DNA from: Reticulitermes lucifugus
Taxonomy: Eukaryota; Arthropoda; Insecta; Blattodea; Rhinotermitidae
Direction: 5' to 3'
Assembly: GCA_026260175.1 (NCBI GenBank)
Contig: JAKCWW010000142.1
Span: 49,709 to 113,708 of the forward strand
DNA: 64,000 bases
Shown here in pieces: positions 1 through 14,900 of this stretch (position 1 is its first letter; every line of letters begins with the position of its first letter). Position numbers and translations under genes: made by a program. The notes under the pieces were generated by a model. The model was not told where the DNA came from and did not search any database. It worked only from the letters and a program-made list of their open reading frames with translations.

Positions 1-150
1 CTTCGGTTTTCCCCTGTCAATTTCATTCCACCGGTGCTCCATTACTTGTAAAAATTAAAAAAAAAACTGACCATCTTTCATCCTCATCACAGGGTTGCAT
101 AAGAAGCCTTAAGGCTGTGATGCGTCTGTAGCATCTGCTGCGGGGCCCTT

Positions 151-170
151 CACACACACACACACACACA
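151..170. repeat. (CA)10 microsatellite
   Basis: Ten uninterrupted CA units in an apolpp intron. Confidence 0.95.
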
Positions 171-661
171 AAAGTATCCAATCATTTGACACTTTACAGT
201 CTAAGCTACTTACAGTACCACTGAATAAATCATAAACAAACAAATGCAAAAACAACACATATTTAGAGATAAAGTATAGTTGTGATGCATGTTTTGTAAA
301 ACATTCTTAAAACTGTCTTTAGCAATACCAGATAACCACTGTATCTTGCAACCCTAACTTTAGTGCCCATATCCTCCACATGCACTGATGGAGCTGATAC
401 TGGTAGATAGGGTTCAAGCAAATACGAACACCAGTGGTGGCGGGGAATGATTTACCTTGACAATCAAAAAAGGTACAGCCATCTTTTTTTCAGTATGTTA
501 TAATTTAGTGCAGCTGGTGTTCAGGAAAAGCTTCATTCAAAGAATATTCAAATGCTGAACAATACTGTCTTCAGATGAAGTGTGCTTCCCTTATGTGGCC
601 ATGTGAATATTCAGAACAGTAATTATGGAGTTCTAAGTAACTACATGCTCAACACAAAATA

Positions 662-1967
662 CAAGGTGTGATTAGTAAGTCCTGAGACTGGCTCAGTAAA
701 AAATAACCTTTATTGCTTACAGATACAAAATAGGCTCCTTCTGATGCTATGCACTTATGCCAGCGGTTCTTCCATTGTTGAAAACTTTTTCAAATGCGAC
801 TTTCAAAATACTACTCAGGAGCTTCATCGTACTAGTATTCTCTTTGATGGTGTCGATGTCATCGAATCTCTTTCCTTTTATTGCCATTTTAAGTTTGGGA
901 AACAGCCAGAAGTCACAGGGAGCAATGTAAGGGGAGTAGGATGTTTGCTGAACCACAGGAATGCCATGATCTGCTAAAGAAAGAACAACTGAGTGGGCTG
1001 TGTGTGCTGGTGTATTGTCGTGATGCAGAGCCAACGTGAGAGATCTCCGTTTCTTTGGCCTCATGTGACAAATGGCGAGTCTCGGTCACTTCAGAACCTC
1101 AACATACTAATGTAGACTCACCATCGGGGACATGTTCATAGTGATCAATCCCTTACATGTAAAAAAAAATCTGCATGACTTTGACTTTGGAACACACCTG
1201 ATGTGCTTTCTTCGCTCTTAGAGACTCGGGCAACTTCCACTGCAAAGATTGATGTTTCATTTCCAGATCACATCCGTAAACCCATGTCTAGCCATCTGTG
1301 ATGATGCCTTCCATGAAGTTCTAATCTGTTTCTGCCTCTTGAAGGAGATTAGTGGCGACAGACAAGAGGTGTTCCTTCTGCTCAATGGTGAGGACACAAG
1401 GAACAAATTTTGCAGAAACATGTCGTTTGTTCAAATCCTCTGTCAAAATGGCTTGGCATGTACCATAAGATATGCCAACCTCTGCAGAAATTTCATGCAC
1501 TGCTAATCGCCTATTTGCATGAATGAATTCTTGCACACGTGTCACAGAATCATCATTTCTGCTTGTTAACGGTCGCCCGGATTGTGGACTGTCATCAACT
1601 GAAGTTTGGCCTTTTTTAAACTTGTCAAACCATTGAAACGTGCGACCACATCTCAAGCACTCTTCATCAAAGCAGATTTTAACATTTCAAAAGTCTCCAT
1701 ACCGTTTTTCGCAAGTTTAACACAAATGAGATGCACACACACTGTTCCTTCTCTTCTAACATTTTTAGCATGGCCCAAAATGCGACAAAGCACAGGTACA
1801 CGTGCTTGTTCAACCAAAGCTGGAGAGGCATTGCCTAAGGGTTTCAGGCTGTCCTTTGTTCCGTGGACAGAGGAGACTCAAGGCCACATTCCAGGAAAGA
1901 GGCATGTCCCAACTCCTCCTGTAGCGGAGTTACAGAACCAGCCATGGAACTTACTGATCACACCTCG
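662..1967 (-). mobile_element. Mariner-family DNA transposon, ends intact, transposase decayed
   Basis: The 1306-bp length is right for mariner. The left end begins CAAGGTGTGATTAGTAAGTC and the right end, reverse-complemented, begins CGAGGTGTGATCAGTAAGTT. TA flanks both sides (660-661 and 1968-1969), the expected target duplication. The transposase frame is on the minus strand. The element sits in an apolpp intron in the same orientation as the host gene. Confidence 0.88.
747..1762 (-). pseudogene. Mariner transposase, degenerate
   Basis: Reading from the ATG at 1762, recognisable blocks occur in order but across frames. They are an N-terminal EQCVCISFVLNL, the helix-turn-helix region (SVDDSPQSGRP, VHEISAEVGISYG, ILTEDLNKRHVSAKFVP, LTIEQKEHLL), and the C-terminal catalytic block (LALHHDNTPAHTA, YSPYIAPCDFWLFPKLK, KGKRFDDIDTI). 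These match mariner transposase with its D,D34D catalytic triad. The HDN and APCD aspartates are visible, but stops and frame changes separate the blocks, including a stop after AETD at 1321. No active enzyme can be made. Confidence 0.88.
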
Positions 1968-2049
1968 TATGTTTTACAACCCTGTCAGTATGTCAGATTA
2001 CATGAGAACAATTCATGAATAATTAACCAGCAGGTATTTGGAAGGAAGG

Positions 2050-2215
2050 GAACATGGCCAATTGATGTCCTAACCCAGCTGGAGGGAGTGCAAAAAGCCA
2101 CAAAAAACCTCCATCAGAATAGCTGGTGTCCTGACCACAATTCAAATCGGGCAACTCGCAGACACAAGCCTAGGACATTAGCATTATCACTAAACCAATT
2201 TTGTTCAGTGCAAAG
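2050..2215 (-). repeat. Possible degraded SINE (tRNA-like head)
   Basis: On the minus strand, GGTTTAGTGATAATGCTAAT resembles a box A region and CCCGATTTGAATTG a decayed box B, with the order and spacing seen in the clearer SINEs elsewhere in the window. Confidence 0.35.
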
Positions 2216-2841
2216 TTTCTTGTAGCAGAGTTATCAGCTCAACATTGTTAAAACTGCTAATGAAGAATGTTATCACAACATCCTACTGTAGTTAATATTT
2301 TTGTTGGAGGTTATGACAGGGATCTGTGGTGTCAAACAGATGAGGGTTAACTGCCACAGCACATAAGCAAGCATGACCTTACTGTAGGAATTTTAAGAAC
2401 AGTTGATTTTACATGGGTTGTGGCCCCAAATACCCCCCAGACTTTCTCTGACAGATTTTTTAAGAGGTAATCTCAAAGGATGCATAGATGGAAATAATTC
2501 TCACAGAATAGACAAAGTGAGAGCAAAAAATATAGAATTTCCAACATCAACCACTACACACTTCACTGGGTGGCATACAACACCATTAAACAAGTGGATG
2601 CCTACATTCAGGAAAGGGTTAACCAGTTAGAGCACTGAGTGTTAAGGAATGCTTCTGGAACTGCACTGTATTGCATATATTAATTGTTGCACTGTATGCA
2701 GTTATACTGTACTACATTGTTGGGTTTTATTTCAAAATGAACATCCTGTACTTGTTACTTTAAAAATATATCACAGTGAAATATTTATTTACACAAGTTA
2801 TCAAATTACAGAACAGAAACAGTTAAGAAAACTGAACTTAC

Positions 2842-2988
2842 CCGGCAGGCATCACTTTGGAAGACATCCAAGGCCGCAACTCTGACTCTTGTCGGGAGAC
2901 TGTCATCAAGCACACATGCACGCAATTTCTTGGCTGTGGCATCATTCAAATGGTGAACATTGTGGAGGGCTTTCAAAGAAGCCACGAC
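2842..2988 (-). CDS. apolpp: apolpp exon 10, last exon in the window
   Basis: Forty-nine codons in phase 0, VVASLKALHNVHHLNDATAK then KLRACVLDDSLPTRVRVAAL and DVFQSDACR. L.AL.N..H and RVRVAALDVFQ are landmarks of the helical superhelix. Donor gtaagt. I found no further exon between this and base 1, so the gene continues left of the window. Confidence 0.88.
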
Positions 2989-5900
2989 CTAAGCAAAGAA
3001 CACATTACACACCACTACTTCATTTTCTATTAAGCTGTTTAATTTGTCATATCTTCCCATGCAATCAACATTAGAAAAAAGCTTGAATTTGACTTTTGGG
3101 GCCATCATTACAGATTTGTGTGTGTGTGTCCAAGATCAATTGCAACATTATAACACTTGTGTCCCAAACGCTTTATCTTAGAATCTGCCAGGAGGAACAG
3201 CCAAATGGGGGCCAGAATAATTCAAGAACATTCTGATATGTCTTTTGCATATAAAGTGGATATGATGCATTCTTTATGAATAGCTAATTTTAAAATTGTA
3301 GAGTGTTTTAAAGAGCTTATTTTATATGCATATAAAACATGCATTTCAAACAAAATTCAAAATATCTTGTAAAAAAATTCGTCAGCCTGTTTTCATAAAA
3401 CTAGCTACGTGATGCTGTAAATTAAATTTCTGCTCATTTCTTCTTACTGCTTGTCTGTTAAAAGATCCTCTTTTCTTTAATTTTAAGTTAACAGAAAATT
3501 TACAATATTTAGTAATAACTTTTGTTTTGTACTTGTATTTATAGTGCAGTCAAGATGTCCTACCTTGAGTTCTTCATCCCAGCTAGAAGTCTTGCAGCCA
3601 CCATTGAGAGGATTTGAAAGTTTCTCCAAGAAATCATCAAACTCGGAGACTTCTTCGCACCTATGCTGAGCACAGTACCGGCCTCCTAGAGCACCAACAC
3701 CCAGGTATGCCAACTTGGAAAAGTCTGGTTGGTCCAACAAAGACTGTGAACAACAGAAAACAACATGATTTATTAACCAAACTACGTTGTATGAAATGAT
3801 AAACATGAGGAAATCATTTTTCAGTTTTTTTTATATCAGTGAAATGCTATGTTAGAGCAGAATTACAAATTTTGACTGATTCACAGACACCCTCACACAA
3901 GTTTTTCTCAGATTCCTAAAATGTAGACCCACATATCATGCAATTACTGGCACCACTGAAAAGATGGTATGAAACTGTTCAAGCCCAGATGGCCTATACC
4001 CAACAGGATGAAGATGATAACAATGATGATTAGTGACAATGACAATGTTTTGAGAAGGACTAATCAGATAATAAGAGTGGAATTTCATAAATAATAGTGT
4101 CCACTCACCACAGCTGCTGTGAGGGCAGGCAACGTTACATGTTTGGTGTAAGCAAACTGAATGTAGTATAAATCAGCATTTGGTCCAGTGATTTTCTTGC
4201 TCTTCAACAGTTCAACAGCAACTTCGACTGCATCACCAGTGCCAGCTCGGAACAGAGCATCCAGGAACATTTTTCTGCAATGTGAAAAATCATTTAACAA
4301 TATTATCTTGTATCTAAGTTCAAATTACATAAAATTAGTATTCAAAACATAACTATGATTTGACAGACAAGGATACAGGCAGATCCTCTATTGCAAGAGA
4401 AGACAGAACATGCAAATCTGTAATATACAGCAGGTGTAACATTCATTTAATGGTCCTCAATTTAATTTTTTCTCTCATTCAGCATTCAACTACAATTATC
4501 TCAAGTCAACAGTCTCAGTGTTAAATTTCCTGCATTTAATGTTTTCCACAGCTATGTGTTCAAATTCACCGCTCCCCATTAAACCTATAGTGGGGTTTCA
4601 CTGTATATGAAAAATTTTGAATGCACATTAACCAAATATACATAGCAGGAACTGAAAGTGTTAGATCAGAAGTCCCCACAGAGGTACTGCTGAGGATTTG
4701 CATCTTCTGGGATGTGACACTGTTTCGTTGGATGAGTGGTTCCCACTGTTTCAAAGGATCAAGGTGCCTTCATCTTCAAGCGTCAGGCAGTCTTCTTGAA
4801 CTGCTGAACATGTTCCTTCAAAACATCAGGAACCACTAACCCAACAACACGGCATCAAATCCCAAAAGACTTGAATTGTTAAATACTGTTGTTCTGCACG
4901 AATGATACTGATTAATTACATGCTACCACAGTCACTTGCCACAGGACCACTGCAACTGTTGTGTATTGGATGTTTGCCTATATACACTATGAGATACTCT
5001 CATGCATAAATTGACATTGATTTATGTATTTCTGCACCACTGATGAACAGAAGGAATGTGGTTTGCTTTTGAAGATTTGTAAGAAGTCATATATTTATAC
5101 CACTTTGGCCTAAATCACATTTAGGATACAAACACACTTATTTTATGCCATTTCTTCAAGAACGGCAAGACACATCATACAGCCATGGCATCTCCATTCC
5201 CTGAACCCCAAGTATGTTTTCTCGTGGGCTTATTTCAATGACTATTTCGCAAATTAAAAAATGTTTTAAAAACTTCTATCATTGAGTGAGTAAAAAATTT
5301 AAACTTTTATTCATACAGTATTTTATTACATACTAGCCACGTGCCCATCATACAACAGGCTGTCATAATACTGATGCTTCTATCTGGTTGTAGTATGTTG
5401 TACTGTATGTTTGATGCTCACCTGCTTCCTTGGCCTCAGCGCACACACTCACTCATTCACACCAAGGGTGTCATATACATGGGCAGATATTATAAAGCTA
5501 ATAATCACTGTATACTAAACTCATCTTCATGAATATATGAATACAAAACAAACCTGTATGTCAGATCCTGTGCATTCTGCTGAGTTTGTTAACTTTAGTT
5601 ACACCAACAATAAACACACAATTTCATACACCACTGGTTCAACTGACAAACTAGAGATTTCAAATGAGTAAGTTCCAGAGTGACAAACTTGGCTGATATT
5701 CAAATGTCCTCCTGACCCTTTTCCTTATTTTCTATGGTCAAATAGATGAAATGTCAGAAAAATACTTTGAAGAATATCAACCACTCCCCTCTCTGCCTTT
5801 TCTGATTTGCCATTCATTATATTAAAAATTTCTTCCACAGTCCTCACAACAAAACAGTGGGATATGAAAATAAATAAATAAATAAAATTTACAATAGCAG

Positions 5901-8900
5901 AATTGAGGAATCTAAGAAAGTCTGTGTTGCACCAAAACATGTTAATGCTGTAATGTACTACAAACTGGATAACACTGGGCTCATTTAAATGCATTTACAT
6001 ATTACATTCACTACCTGCAGCAGTACTGAAAATAACAATTAGTTTTCACTTTGAAAAAAAAATTATCTGTAATGGAAACACAAGGATCGTGTTTATAGTG
6101 TAAGTTAAACACTGGATCCTACCTAAAACTGCACTAAACGTAATTTTATCTGTATTCTCACATTCTGAGTGTTTTGTGCCATATAATTAATACTTCTTTC
6201 TATAAAAATCACATGCTTATTTTATTAGCTTTTATTAAAAAATCAGCATGTTTCGATTCACTCTGAAATCATCTTCAGGGTTACAATTTACAAACTGGAT
6301 TTTCAAACTCTTATAAGGTAATATGCTATCTAATAACATGTAACTAATCCTTAACATGTTTTAAAAGACACTTTATAAATTGGACCTATGAGGATGATTC
6401 CAAACTTAATCAAAATATGCTGACAGTTAGCAGAAGGTGATTAAATAAATGTCAGCTTTTGATGGTAAAAATTATTCACTATATGAACTAAACTCAGTCC
6501 ACATCTTCATGAAAAATTTCCCCGAGGACCATTCTAACACTGTATTCCTGTATAATGTTTCCCAAGAATACTTCCTCCCATCACTGGTATATAGAGCTTG
6601 ATTGCCCTTATGTTCTATTTAACAAGATTCTTAATTCTGTGCCAATGAAACCTGCATTTTAAAGTTCTTGGTTTCAACGCATTCTGTTTCAGCCAATTTA
6701 TTTGTCGAATTGTGTCAAATCAGACCATTACTTACGTTCCTGCCTTGAAACCAGCACCTGCCTTCACCTGGCTGTAGACTGACAGAAGATCATCCTTGTT
6801 GCTCTGTCTGAGGATGGTGACAACATTGGCGAATTCCCTTGCTGCTGTTTCTCCAACATAATCTGGCATGGCTTTGTGTGCTTTGTGCAATGCCTCAACA
6901 ATAGCTGCCACATTACTGGATGCCGTGTTGCCAACATGTGGAGGTTCAAATACAAGCGAGCGTGGATGGCTTCCAGATACTATCAACAGACACAAAGTTA
7001 TACTGGTTATATACTGGTTATACTTCTTGTTATATTACTTGAAAGACTAACAACTATGTGTGCGATTTCATGTTAGGAGACTCAAAGCAGAAAATTTACA
7101 TATTTTATAGCTGATGACAAACAGAAATAATGAACACTGTTTTAAAAATTACATTACAAATGTGTCACAGAATTATTACATTGCTGTGAAATGTGTCTGG
7201 ATCTTGGAGCACACAACTTTGAACAGCTATTATAACATCACAGTTAAAGTTGTTTTATAAAAAAAAAAAAGAAGCACTTGAACACAGATCATCCAGAAGT
7301 TCATATGGTATACAGTCTAGGATTGACAACTTGAAGACTTGCAGAATCAGGAAGTGAGGCAAAATGGAAGGAGAAGGAAGCTGGAGGTATGAGGTCCGCA
7401 ACTGATGTATTTTGAGCCAATGAAAAACACCAGTCCAAAATACAATGGCTGCTAGAACAGATGAACAGAGATTTCTGTAGTGCATAAATAAGGTTTTTGC
7501 AAGACAGTTCCTGACTCATGCTGTCTTGCGAGGAAGAAATCCCATTCCATGCTATCCGCATTCCTTAAATATGTTCCACATCTGTAGTTATCAGTACTAG
7601 ACAATAACACACTTCCTTTCTGTATGACTCACTCTGTGCTAGCATGCATGTCACTCCTCACAAGATCAGATGTTATGCTTTAATGAATGGATGGGTGCCT
7701 CAACAGACATGCTTTCTTTTCCATGGCCAACCACTCAGTAGTTAACACACGAAGAACCCCCTACTGACTATAAACACAGTACAATCAATAGCAATGTAGC
7801 CATGGCTGTTGTATAATGTAAGACATTTACATCCCACACGTAAGAAAATTTGGCCCACACTGTAATTGAGTCTAATCACACAGCTGTAGACCCATCAAAA
7901 GACAAAATTTGGAAAAGGGAATAAAACTCAACCCCAAAAATGTGAATTTACTAAACACCCACTATGAAGTAGACATGTACAAACTGTGTAATTTCTGTGA
8001 CTTACTTGTAGGTGCATCCTGTTTGCTGCGAGACACAAATGCCAGCTTGCTATCTACTGTGGTCTTCGCACCAACTTCCTGATTTGAGAATGGCCTATAC
8101 AGATATTTCTCATGGCTCTCAGCACTATTTAAGACACCATTCTTTAGCTGCTGGCGTAGCTCTTGTGTGGACTCCAGCAGAGGAGTTGTCTGCAAATCCT
8201 ACAGAAATATCAAAACAAGCTAGTTTAGGATAAACAAATAAGCACAAGCACAGCTACGAAGTTTTGAAATAAGTATAGGTCACGAGTAACAAATGCCACT
8301 CTACTAATGTAGTGTAATATTCAAACTATATACAGCAAAATTCCATTAATCCAACTCACATGGGACCAGACAGGTGCTGGCTTATTGAATATTCTGGATT
8401 ATTGGACAGTACCTATACTGACCTAAGTTCTTAAGGGTTAATTTTTTCTACTGCTCCTATACTTCGGCTGTACAACTAATCAGAGGAGTATTCCATTTGG
8501 ATATCTCCTTCATCTGCTGGTTCAGGGTCATCAGAGTCCTCTTCTCTACTTTCTGGAGTGTTCATAGCTGAAGATGTTGATGGAGTAGGAGACAAAAGGT
8601 CAGGAGGTATCACAATGGTTGATGTACAGACACTCTTGGAGGCCTTTTTGAACAATAACTGACAGTTCTATGCCATGGTACTGCAGGCTACTTCAACCAT
8701 TCACAGCATGATGTTTCACTACCAAATGGCTGTTATAAAATTTAATACTTGCATATACAATGTGTTGGAGCTGAGAGTACCAAGTCGAATTACATCACTA
8801 TGTTTAGAATAATAGACAAGCACAAATTAACTCCTATGGCAGAATTTGTGGAAGTGGTGAACTGGAATGAACTAAAAATTTCTTACTTCTCACTTGCCTT

Positions 8901-11900
8901 TCAGAAAATTAGGAATATATATGATTTTTGCACTACACATATACACTCACTGAATCAATATGATATGTTACAGCAGCAAAGTCCTGCCTCAAATGTTCAC
9001 GAAGATGGCATTTGTTGAGGTTCCTAGTTTTTGTGATGGTTGTTGTTTCACCACGTTCACTGTAGGTGAAGTCAGTGGGGCACAGACCAAACACGTCAAG
9101 CTGAAAAATTATACATTATATTCAATAATACCAATGCTATAATAATGATTACGCATGCCCAAGTTCTGAGTTTCAAATGAGTATTGTAATTCTTGCCCAG
9201 TCAAGCATTCCACGCAAAAAAAGTAAGCAAATAATATATGTTTGTAACAGAGGTGTCAAAAATTAGTTTATATAACTACAAGGAAGTCTACAAAGCATAT
9301 TCCTTCTTGAGCAGCCAATGCCCAGCTAGTGGATAAATTTCCTACCTTTTACAGAGCTTATTTATTATCATGTTTACTGCAACTAATTTGAGCCAAATTA
9401 ATCCAGTCCACACCCCTTACACTGCTTCTCCAAAATTCATTTTAGTATTATCCTGTCACCTATACCTAAATCGTCCAAGTTGTCTCTTCTCTTAAGCCTC
9501 TCTGACAAAAACTCTATATGCAATTTGAATCTTTCCCATGCATGCTACATAACTTACCCATCTCACCTTCCTTCATTTGATTGTCCTAACAATATGTGGT
9601 GCAGAGTAAAGTTATGACGTTTCTCATTATGCAGTTTGTGTCTGTATGAAGACAATCGACTATAAAACAGGAAGGCATGTGGAAAATAAAATGATCACTT
9701 CTTCAGTTCTGCACCATATTCACAGTGACTAAACTGACTTCATCATTCGGTGTTATAAAATGTGATGCCTTGGTCATTACAAAGGAAAACTGCAAGCTAA
9801 ACTGTTACAGTCTGATCTCCTGCAGGTGTATTCAGAATTCTTTTCACTGTCAATTTTAGAACAGCACTGGGGTCCATTCAATTCTCCAATGAGTAATGAG
9901 AATTTAAAGAAGCTGAAGAATGAAATTTGCCATTCACTTCCATTCAGTTCCACTTCCATTGTCCCAATATGCATTTATGGTACATATGCATGTAGGAAGA
10001 GTCAAGATGGAGCTGAATCAAAATGAATACCTTCATGGTATGTTACTGAGCAAGTTACCTCAAGCAGTAATGCTTCAATTTTTAGGCACGTTCACAAAAT
10101 TGCAAAAAGCGACTATTAGCTTCGTCATGTCTGCCTGTCTGTCCGTCCATCCGCATGGAACAACTTTGATCCCCCTGGACAGATTTTCATGAAATTTGAT
10201 ATATGAGTATTTTTTGAAAATCTGTCAAGAAAATTGAAGTTTCATTCGAATCTGACAAGAATAACGGGTACTTTACATGAAAACCTATGTACATTTATGA
10301 TATCTCGCTGAATTCTTCTTAGAATGAGAGATGTTGTAGAAAAAAGTAGAGAAAATCAAAACGTTCAAGAAATGTTTTTCCTAAAATCATGCCATGTATG
10401 AAATAATGTGAAAAAAAGGTGGTACAGCCACACAGGCCATAGATGACAATATGGTGCATGCGCTGTGTGCGCTGGACAACTAAGGTTACAGACACACACT
10501 TGGAGTATGTAATACTTGGTGCTTTTCCACAGAACAGTGGTTTCGCGAATGTTACGTTTATATGTAAACTGCCTGTCTTCTTATTCGGCAGATGCCAAGT
10601 TGGAAACTTGGTGAGGACATGGATAATTCTGAGAGGTTTATGTGGTTTTTCTCAGTTCATCCACGCAAATGTCAGGATGTCTTAATTTATGCCATGACTC
10701 AATACAATCCCCTCAGGCTGACAGCTGCATCAGGTAACTGAAATACACCAACGTTTCAGAGACCGACTCCTTCTCCATCCTCAGGGTACTGAGATGTATC
10801 TCAGCCTGAGAGGATTTTATTGAATTTTATTGCCGCAAAAACTTCAAGACTTATCTGCCATGACTGTCTCCTACCACCTCCTTCACAATTCATTCTACAC
10901 TACCATCCAATCATTCAATGCTACATACAGTTACTGTACAGTAATGTTCAATAAACCACAAATGCAATATAAATTCATGGCATGTTGCTTATGCTTACAT
11001 TTACATCCATCATTCAAATTTATGGAATAAGTCAGTAGAAAAACAAAATTTTAATAAGTTATTGTGGGCCTAATGTATCGGATAGATATTACACTTTGAA
11101 AACCTTGACTTGTGTGTTATCTTTAGTCCCTCTTAGGCAAGCATATGCCAAGTTTCGATTTTGAATTCGATACTAAAAGAAATGTTTCTCTGTAGCCATG
11201 ACCATCACTGCAGGCTATTGCAACATGCCACATTCATTTAACCTTGGCTGGATACTGAAAAGGAAAAATTATTTTTACTGTCCTTTTTTCAAAAATAAAA
11301 ATAATAAATATGTTTGCTGATTTTCTGTCAGTGCTATATGATTATATAATATCCTTATTAAATGCACACTGGTTTCAATATTACCAATAAATCTTGTTAC
11401 AGCATTTAGAAATCACAATCACTGAATAAGACAAAGTGATGGGAATTTTCTGTTCTTTTTAAATAACACACAGATTGCAAAAATACACTTTAGTTTTTAC
11501 TTTAGAGAACAACCAAGAAAATCATACTGGTAGTACTACCAAGATTGCTTACCACATTGCTGTGACCCGATTTGAGTGTTTCGGTTGGAGTCACTTGTAA
11601 AAGAGACAGCACAGCCCTTTTGATGTTGACTGAAGCTTCACTATCTTTTTCCTCTGTGCACAATTCCCTGTCCACAACGCCATTCTCATATCCAAATGAG
11701 ACCGGATGAGCTTCCAGGTCACTAAGATGGCTGTACTTCTATGCGCCAAACAATGGAGAAACAGTACATTTCAATGTGTTTGTCTCACACTGTTTGGCGG
11801 CCACATTTTGTGTTACTGTCAGTGTTCAAACTGGAAACGTTCAACAACTACAAGAGTAGGGAAAGATATTCTATAAAGCTTTAAGGCATTAACTAGAACA

Positions 11901-14900
11901 CTTTTAATTTTATCTGTATCAACCGGAATGCCATTTCAGTGTGTTCTGGTCCAATTTGAGCACCAGTTTTTGTAACACATTTGTATGTGGGTTGGCTGTG
12001 TTACTCTACAAAATTCAAATGACTGTGTCACCTAAAGGCAACTCCGTATAACTACCTTATTCTAGGTTGGTATTTCTGGATTATACATTTTCTTTGTACA
12101 ATTCACACTTCAGTAAATCACTGTTTTATAAGTGACTGTTTTATACTAAAATGAAGACCTGCCTTTGGTAAGTTATCCTATCATCTTTGGATGAGAATTT
12201 GTGAGGATAGAAAAGGGAACACATTTAGGAAATTTTACACAGATTTGAATAGCAACTGCAAGCCAATCACAACTCATTGTGTGCAAATCAGAAACTACCA
12301 AACACCATGACAGATAATGAAAAGAGAAAGGAAAAAAGTTGAAAACTGTCAAACAAATGTCAAGTGGAATTATGAATATATCTGACAGCCAGATCTCATC
12401 CAGACAGCCTACAAAACCACTGCACTGAGCCAAATACAAACTACAGTGAGCAGCATTAAAAAGCTGCTGAAGGCATGCTAAGGTATCTGAAACAGAATAA
12501 ACCAGTGCCTTGAGTTCAAAAAGAAAGGCAGGAACTTAGTACATTTTGTAGATTCCAAATAGGCAAGAGATGAACAGGACCATTTGCTGCATACTGGGAG
12601 GGTATTTAAGTTAGTGGAAGCAGCTATAGCACAGGAAGCCAAGAAGCAAAGCCCTCGGACATTGATGAGTAGAAAGCTGACTATATGATAATATTTGGGG
12701 CAGCAAAAAGGACATCCATTTGAAAGATTTTATAAACAAACTGTTTGCTGATGAAAGTGAGACAATAATTGTAATTTATGATGGTAAACAAGAAGTTAAA
12801 AAAAGTGAAAATTTAAGCAGTATTTCATGACATGACAAAATACCCTGCCGTACACCAGGGGTCTCAGACCTGTCAAACACCATTATCTTCTTTCAGTATA
12901 TATTATGGGATTATATATATATATGACCCCACAATCCTGTGACAAACTTCCACATTTTCACAAGCCAATGTAGAAGTCAAAATTGGGTCAATTTAAGTGT
13001 TAGGAAAGTTATCCCAAGCTTCAAGAGGGTTAAACACCCCTGACATAAACCATCATTCCATTAGGGACACTAATGCTAAGGGATACGTCAAGGGGAAAGA
13101 TGATAGCTGATACTTTTACAATGGTATTGCATTGGCATAAATATCAAGACTGTGTTACAAGCCTAGAAATGAAGTACAGTTAGACTGACAACTGATATAT
13201 GACATCATTAGATAATGTGAGGGTGTCACCGCAACATCCTTGCCAAGAGTTTAATTTTTGTTACACTACATTAATTCAGTGATCATGCCACCTAACAGCA
13301 GTGTAGTACAGTGTTTAGTTTAGGATAATATTTTAGTATGATCCTGTTCTTTTACTCTTCCTGCCTCAGTGACTGTAAACACATCTGATACTGCTATTTT
13401 GTATAATTCAGAGCAGAGAAATTATATTTGTGTTTTCACAGAAACATTTAAATATCCATTTTTGTATCAATCAGCACACAAATATATAACAATTAATTAA
13501 TTATTCTAGTTAAAATTATAAAATTGTAATGAAAACGTTCTAAACTGGCATACTCAATGATAAAACTTGTCTCAACTGTATAATATATATTGAGATTCAA
13601 AATTTATCAGAACTACTTTTCTTGCAGTTCCATTTTCAACAACAATAATGTAGAATAGAAAAAGGTTTCAACCAGAGAAAAAGCTAATACGATAAAAAAA
13701 TAAATGCACCATTTGAGAAGGATTAACAAAGATGTTTCATTTTAATAGTAAATAATTAATAGTTGTTACATACTCCACTAAAAATTTTATCACAGTCAGT
13801 ACTGCATAGGAATTGCATGTATAAGGCATAATGTGTGTACTTTATGGATGACTACAGTTTTCATTGATGAGATATACCCAAACATTTATTTGGGCCCTTA
13901 AGTTAAGTAGGCCTTAATATCAATTAAAATGAAAAGAATTTATATGTGACACTATTCCTATCACAGTTGAACTCGGTTATAACATCATGAAAGGGGCTGA
14001 ATATTTTGTGTCATTATAAACGAGTGTTTTTATAACACAGTAACGTAACATTATGGTTAAGAGTGAGGAATTAATTGGTACCACAGAATATCTGACGCTA
14101 TAGACGATGTGTCGTATAAACCGATGTCGTTATAACCGGGTTTGACTGTATATAAATATTTTATATGTATCAAATATCATCAACATCTATTGGAAGAGTC
14201 ACAAGATATGTATAAAATTTAATTTAGAACCTTAAATAAAAACACTGAACTAAAAGAAACTAAACCAAAATCAAAATGGTTCAATAACATTTAATGCTGG
14301 CTTACCACAAAATGTTCCTTCAGAATGTGGCCCACAGTTTTGATGATGCTACTTGCAGAAAACATGGACACATGGACACATGAACATCATGGAACTACTC
14401 TAATAGGTGTTTTTAGATTCTATTTTTGAAATACAGCTGTACATAAATGCTCTTTAAAATTTAAAATTTATCTAACTTTGAAAGATATTTTCAAACAAAA
14501 TTGGAGTACTTTAAGAGATCTGCGCCTTTAACTGAAGAATACCTGTGCATCTGGTCCAGTAACTTGGACATCTTTCAGCTTCAGGACACCTTGACATTTG
14601 TCCAAGATGCTGACTTCTGCTGTTGCCTTTAGTTGAAGCTTGGTTCCATCCCCTTGTTGTCCTGGTAGTGTTGCCACTGTGTGTCCCTCAAAACTGTATA
14701 CATACGTATATCCAGTCCCATAGTTTACTTGGAAGGGAGATGTTCCTTCAAAAGAAACATGGAAATTTAAGAAATTTTCACATGTATACTGCAGCACTAA
14801 ATAGAAGGAAACACTACACTCCATGTAATTCAACAGCAATCTAAAGTACTGAAGTCAATGACTGAAATGGGGCAAGATTTACAACAATCTAAAACCATTC

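Larger units (their letters stand above)
1..2841 (-). other. apolpp intron 10, continuing beyond the left edge
   Basis: No coding exon of apolpp was found here on the minus strand. The stretch holds a CA microsatellite, a complete but dead mariner element (662-1967) and a weak SINE-like piece (2050-2215). Confidence 0.6.
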
